Shown here one piece after another: positions 61,431 to 64,000 of a DNA stretch of 64,000 nucleotides (position 1 is the stretch's first letter; each line of letters starts with the position of its first letter). Source of the DNA: Candidatus Nucleicultrix amoebiphila FS5 (lineage in GTDB: Bacteria > Pseudomonadota > Alphaproteobacteria > Caedimonadales > Nucleicultricaceae). The notes beneath the pieces were generated by a model, which was given only the letters and a program-made list of their open reading frames with translations, was not told the DNA's origin and did not search any database. The stretch lies in assembly GCF_002117145.1 (NCBI RefSeq), contig NZ_CP008743.1, positions 434,001-498,000 of the forward strand. The letters run 5' to 3'. A program made the translations under genes and the position numbers.

Positions 61431-62360
61431 TTATCTGCTCAAAATTTTTGCCAAATCTATGGCATTTTTATTAGGATTGGCGCTTACTTCATTAAAAGGT
61501 TCTTCTAAATATCCAGCCCTTTTATAAAAAGAAACAGCTTGGGGAACGCTATGAAGGACTATTTTCGTGCGATTTTGATGAAGAATCCAACGCTCAATCA
61601 TCCTTAAAAATTTATCTCCATATCCTCTATTTTGATAAGGCGTATCAATCACTAAGGAACGAAGGGCCGCACGCTCATTATCGAGCAACTCTACGGCAAT
61701 TGCGCCAATGATGTCTGTTCCCCTCATCAGCACAAAGTTATAGTGATTTTCAGCTGTAATTGACGGATGGTGAGGATCATACTGAATGCCCCGAGGTTCA
61801 AAGAGTAAAGTCTTACGAATCCGATGATACGCGTCCCATTCTTGATTTAACAGCGCTTCGACCATCGTCAAACCTTCAAAGCCTGACTTTTTAACCATCT
61901 CTTGAATCAAATCATATTTTGAAGCCGTGTAAGAAGAGCGATCTTCAGGAAATTTTTTCGCGAGTTGCAGCTTAAGGTCTTCATAGCGTTTTAATTCTTC
62001 AGGATATTTTCTAAGGTATTCAAGAAACAAGAGATGACGATCAATTTCGGGATGCCCTTCTTCCCAAATATGGAGATGATAAACATGATTAGAAAAATAA
62101 CGTCTAAAGGGCATCCCCAATTCTCCCCGTCCTCGATAACCAAGGTTTTCTAAAGCCTGGCTATTAACAGCAAGAATATCTTTAACAACAGGTAGCATAT
62201 CAATGATAGGCTTTGCAGAGAGACCAGGAATAGACGTGGAACCAATATGATGAATGGTCACGCAGTTGTCCCCTAAAGCTTCTTTAATTTTCTTTGCTTC
62301 TAGCCAAAATCTCTTGGGCCAAGTGGGATCGTAAGGGATAACGATAACGTTCTGTGACAT
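61431..62360 (-). CDS. GrpB-family nucleotidyltransferase-like and GNAT fusion
   Basis: A 309-residue fusion. Residues 1-165 form a GrpB (UPF0157) domain: 'VIPYDPTWPKRFWLEAKKI', 'IHHIGSTSIPGLSAKPIIDM' with the GS..D nucleotidyltransferase-type motif, and 'YHLHIWEEGHPE'. Residues ~180-300 form a GNAT acetyltransferase with acetyl-CoA loop 'LVIDTPYQNRGYGDKFLRMI' and a typical C-terminal strand. A linker of about 15 residues joins them. The reaction is unknown; the two domains are more often separate. Confidence 0.85.
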   Translation of the reverse strand: MSQNVIVIPYDPTWPKRFWLEAKKIKEALGDNCVTIHHIGSTSIPGLSAKPIIDMLPVVKDILAVNSQALENLGYRGRGELGMPFRRYFSNHVYHLHIWEEGHPEIDRHLLFLEYLRKYPEELKRYEDLKLQLAKKFPEDRSSYTASKYDLIQEMVKKSGFEGLTMVEALLNQEWDAYHRIRKTLLFEPRGIQYDPHHPSITAENHYNFVLMRGTDIIGAIAVELLDNERAALRSLVIDTPYQNRGYGDKFLRMIERWILHQNRTKIVLHSVPQAVSFYKRAGYLEEPFNEVSANPNKNAIDLAKILSR

Positions 62361-62458
62361 AAATAAAATCCTGGAGAGCCGATTATTTATAATGAACCCT
62401 TCGTGGGTTTGTCATATAGTATTCATAATAAGAATTAAACAACGAAGTTGAGGTCCAC

Positions 62459-62629
62459 ATGAATGAAATTATCATTAAATATGATAAGTATGTACGTTAT
62501 GGAATTTCCTTTGGATCGGCGTTAGCCATGGTTATTTCCTATGATAAAAATCATTCAGTGTTGTGGGCCATTCTCCATGGATTCTTTTCGTGGCTCTATG
62601 TCCTTTATTATGTCCTTTTCCAATCTTAA
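62459..62629 (+). CDS. 56-residue membrane protein
   Basis: ATG 62459 with GAGG six bases upstream, stop TAA 62627-62629. The product MNEIIIKYDKYVRYGISFGS (start shown) holds two hydrophobic segments (residues ~13-27 and ~34-55) of the kind in small conserved 'WAILH.F..WLYV.Y' proteins widespread in bacteria. It directly abuts the GNAT gene (next ATG immediately after the stop), suggesting co-expression. Function unknown. Confidence 0.65.
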   Translation: MNEIIIKYDKYVRYGISFGSALAMVISYDKNHSVLWAILHGFFSWLYVLYYVLFQS

Positions 62630-63193
62630 ATGACAATGACGTTTCACTCAGCTACGCTCAAAGATAAAGACACTATTTTCGAATGGCTTGATAATCCTCA
62701 TGTGCAAGAATTTTGGGACAATAGTCCTCAACATCGCCAAGATATAGAAAATTTTATGGGTGGACGTCAAACCCGCTCCCCGTATTTTGGAGGCATGAAT
62801 TCCTATTGGGTTGGACTTTTAGATAATCATCCCTATGCCTTTATTATCACGCATGAAGAATCGGAAAAAACAGATCCTCCAGAGATTTACAAACCTTACA
62901 TCTCGAAAACAGGGAAAACTTTCGGAATTGATTTTTGCATTGGCAGTAAAAACCATTTAGGTAAAGGTTTAGCAGCGCCTACTTTAAAAGCTTTCATGCA
63001 CTATTTTATTAAAGCGGTTGAGCCCAAAACTGATATTTTTTATATCGATCCCTTTATAAATAACCCCAGAGCCATTCATGTTTATCAAAAAGCAGGCTTT
63101 AAAATCGTCTCTGAATTTACTCAACAAGGCGGTTTCTTTGATCAAAGCAAAGGCGTGCTGATGATCAAAGAAATTTCTAGTGAACAAATATAA
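62630..63193 (+). CDS. GNAT acetyltransferase, AacA4/GNAT_8-like
   Basis: A 187-residue acetyltransferase. 'FEWLDNPHVQEFWD' opens the fold. 'TFGIDFCIGSKNHLGKGLAA' carries the acetyl-CoA motif (V/I.IG...GKG), and 'FYIDPFINNPRAIHVYQKAG' with a typical C-terminal N-A-x-x-x-Y-x-K-x-G-F pattern ends the fold. This pattern is shared by aminoglycoside 6'-N-acetyltransferases and by siderophore acyltransferases; the substrate is not known. It follows a membrane protein gene with no gap. Confidence 0.85.
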   Translation: MTMTFHSATLKDKDTIFEWLDNPHVQEFWDNSPQHRQDIENFMGGRQTRSPYFGGMNSYWVGLLDNHPYAFIITHEESEKTDPPEIYKPYISKTGKTFGIDFCIGSKNHLGKGLAAPTLKAFMHYFIKAVEPKTDIFYIDPFINNPRAIHVYQKAGFKIVSEFTQQGGFFDQSKGVLMIKEISSEQI

Positions 63194-63448
63194 ATATAGC
63201 TTAAATCCGATCAGAACTGTATTTTGATGATGCAAAATCAAAAATTTCTCTTGCACCATGCTAGACCATTTCTCTAAAGAGAAAGAAAAAGATTTTAGAG
63301 TCCTAAAAACGTGAAGAGCTGGAGGCTATTAAACTAAGCTTTTTCAGCGCATAGAGAATCATCTTTATTCCACTGCTTTAAGAGCCTTGGCTTTTCTAAG
63401 ATTTTTGCTATTGTGAGACTCTAAGATAAATAAAGGAAATTACAAAGT

Positions 63449-64000
63449 ATGCGTTTAAGTCGCTATTTTTTGCCAACAATTAAAGAAAATCCAAGCGAAG
63501 CTCAAGTGGTGTCTCATCGATTGATGTTGCGATCAGGTATGATTTTGCAATCATCAGCTGGTATTTATTCATGGCTTCCTTTGGGTACGCGCGTTTTAAA
63601 GAATGTTGAACGCATCATTCGCCAAGAGCAAAATCGAGCTGGCGCTTATGAAGTTATTATGCCCACCATCCAAAGCGCTGATTTGTGGATGGAAAGTGGA
63701 CGTTACAATGCCTATGGCGATGAAATGTTGCGTATTAAAGATCGTCAAGAACGCGATATGTTATATTCGCCAACAGCAGAGGAAGTTGTTACCGATATTG
63801 GTCGAAAATTCATGAAAAGTTATCGGGATCTTCCTCAAATGCTCTACCAAATCAACTGGAAGTTTCGTGATGAAATACGTCCACGCTTTGGTGTTATGCG
63901 AGGGCGCGAGTTTCTTATGAAAGATTGCTATTCTTTTGATCTTAATTTTGAAGACGCACAAAAATCCTATCGCACGATGATGGAAGCCTATATGCGTACG
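63449..64000 (+). CDS. proS: Prolyl-tRNA synthetase, 5' part
   Basis: The first 184 codons of prolyl-tRNA synthetase, cut by the window end. ATG 63449 has AAAGGA upstream. '[20 protein letters not shown]' is the usual bacterial start. '[15 protein letters not shown]' and '[14 protein letters not shown]', then the class II motif 2 '[21 protein letters not shown]' (in parts), identify the enzyme. It attaches proline to tRNA-Pro; a tRNA-Pro gene is at 38.8 kb. Confidence 0.96.
   Translation, partial: MRLSRYFLPTIKENPSEAQVVSHRLMLRSGMILQSSAGIYSWLPLGTRVLKNVERIIRQEQNRAGAYEVIMPTIQSADLWMESGRYNAYGDEMLRIKDRQERDMLYSPTAEEVVTDIGRKFMKSYRDLPQMLYQINWKFRDEIRPRFGVMRGREFLMKDCYSFDLNFEDAQKSYRTMMEAYMRT

Overview
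The window looks like part of the chromosome of an obligately intracellular alphaproteobacterium, most probably of the Holosporales type. The pointers are two nucleotide-translocase (Tlc) genes, an organophosphate/sugar-phosphate antiporter, a CtrA-type cell-cycle regulator, split F0 b/b' subunits, an HK97-fold gene cluster that resembles alphaproteobacterial gene transfer agents (GTAs), AT-rich intergenic DNA, and many predicted secreted proteins with no recognisable family. The taxonomic assignment is inference.

Layout. 0-2.8 kb: sugar-phosphate permease (runs off the left edge), hemB and a small lipoprotein. 2.8-13.4 kb: a minus-strand GTA/prophage-like cluster (portal, protease, capsid, connectors, tail-type proteins, SleB-like hydrolase, three-TM holin) with no terminase, tail tube or tape measure in view, interrupted by a plus-strand EamA transporter. 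13.6-14.5 kb: tandem ~150 bp repeats, then a promoter, a string of hairpins and a strong terminator that together look like an undescribed small RNA. 14.5-21.3 kb: a lipoprotein that fuses TPRs to a secretin domain, then coaD, gyrA, ssb and a class II aldolase. 21.4-25.5 kb: an exported Rpn/PD-(D/E)XK-like protein, murI, a broken YoeB-type toxin-antitoxin remnant, rpiB and an intact HigBA-type pair. 25.5-39 kb: lipoproteins, an SPFH protein, a double-CX3C secreted peptide, dat, a HAD phosphatase, hfq-hflX, a second exported Rpn-like protein, outer-membrane and lipoproteins, two tRNAs and class I fructose-bisphosphate aldolase. 39-42.4 kb: F0 ATP synthase genes ending in a Tlc paralogue. 42.7-48.3 kb: an acidic secreted protein, a cystathionine beta-synthase-like enzyme, ctrA, a second array of the 150 bp repeats and the canonical Tlc. 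48.4-53.5 kb: five secreted proteins in a row, several of them clear paralogues. 53.6-64 kb: tricorn-like protease, sspB, peptide deformylase, glyoxalase-fold protein, ALDH7 and glutaryl-CoA dehydrogenase, a GrpB-GNAT fusion, small membrane proteins and the start of proS.

How the parts fit. The Tlc proteins and the hexose-phosphate-type permease point to uptake of nucleotides and phosphorylated sugars from a host cytoplasm, while F0, hemB and the lysine-catabolic pair show that some respiratory metabolism is kept. The many signal-peptide proteins without homologues, above all the 48-53 kb cluster and the two exported nuclease-like paralogues, are the best candidates for host-interaction proteins.

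The least explained signals are the multi-hairpin RNA at about 14.23-14.49 kb, the paired exported Rpn-like proteins, the secreted paralogue cluster, and the Tlc paralogue carried in the F0 operon.
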